A DNA stretch of 12,834 nucleotides from Candidatus Harrisonbacteria bacterium (GTDB lineage: Bacteria; Patescibacteriota; Minisyncoccia; UBA6257; 1-14-0-10-44-23): contig JAHFLG010000023.1 in NCBI GenBank assembly GCA_023244975.1, positions 3,537-16,370 of the forward strand, in the 5' to 3' direction. Numbering within the stretch: position 1 is the first letter of the stretch; each line of letters opens with the position of its first letter. Both the position numbers and the translations under genes were made by a program. A model generated the notes under the pieces. The model was not told the origin of the DNA. It ran no database searches and saw nothing but the letters and a program-made list of their open reading frames with translations. Positions 12,753-12,834 of the stretch are shown piece after piece.

Positions 12753-12771
12753 TATACGTCCTATTAGACTT
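12753..12771 (+). repeat. Intergenic 19-nt leader motif before the probable rpsI (copy 2)
   Basis: TATACGTCCTATTAGACTT occupies the gap after rplM and runs directly into the next ATG. It matches the copy before rpsD at 17 of 19 positions. As with copy 1, no Shine-Dalgarno is present. Confidence 0.5.
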
Positions 12772-12834
12772 ATGACTCAAATCAAAAAAGTAGTAACTGA
12801 AAAGAAAATAAAATCAGCTCCGGCTGTTACTGCT
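12772..12834 (+). CDS. rpsI: Probable 30S ribosomal protein uS9, N-terminal fragment (runs off window)
   Basis: The first 21 codons (MTQIKKVVTEKKIKSAPAVT, then Ala) of a gene cut by the window end. The Lys/Ala/Thr-rich beginning is not diagnostic by itself. The call rests on gene order: rpsI follows rplM in nearly all bacteria, and the preceding 19-nt motif resembles that in front of another ribosomal gene of this operon. If correct, this uS9 has an N-terminal extension before the conserved domain. Confidence 0.6.
   Translation, partial: MTQIKKVVTEKKIKSAPAVTA

Overview
The window is most likely a chromosomal piece of a Patescibacteria (Candidate Phyla Radiation, CPR) bacterium of moderate GC content. 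The main pointers are a Baseplate J/gp47-like membrane-anchored surface protein of the kind common in CPR genomes, an RNA polymerase alpha subunit that ends after its N-terminal domain, very tight gene packing, and ribosomal genes that mostly lack Shine-Dalgarno sequences. TGG encodes Trp and TGA is used as a stop, so there is no sign of the recoded genetic code of Gracilibacteria/Absconditabacteria. The phylum call is an inference from gene content, not from a marker tree.

Layout. Positions 2-1497 (+) hold the 3' end of a ClpC-type unfoldase gene and, 5 nt downstream, an unrecognised polytopic membrane protein. Positions 1502-3655 (-) encode a Wzy/WaaL-type O-antigen ligase with a TPR-like tail, converging tightly on the previous gene. 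A 40-bp divergent control region separates it from a two-gene + unit (3696-6453): a degenerate FtsA/PilM-like actin-fold protein and the Baseplate J-like surface protein. Positions 6464-9137 (-) are an AT-richer block that looks inserted. It contains a superfamily 2 (DEAH) helicase carrying five tandem ~72-residue helix-turn-helix-like repeats, and an overlapping upstream small ORF that would fuse to the helicase if an A9 tract were one base shorter. A perfect 16-bp palindrome lies just upstream of that small ORF. From 9225 a good sigma70-type promoter (TTGACA-17-TATTCT) starts the translation/alpha operon on +: infA, rpmJ, rpsM, rpsK, rpsD, rpoA, rplQ, rplM and the beginning of a gene that is probably rpsI.

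How the parts work together. The right third is core gene expression: initiation factor IF-1, ribosomal proteins bL36, uS13, uS11, uS4, bL17 and uL13 (probably also uS9), and RNA polymerase alpha. The left half is envelope biology plus protein quality control. The helicase block is the accessory part and the most unusual content: helicase architecture, repeat array, homopolymer frame junction and palindrome all lie within 2.7 kb. No tRNA, rRNA, CRISPR array, insertion sequence or convincing rho-independent terminator was seen, and there is no gene-free stretch longer than about 130 bases.
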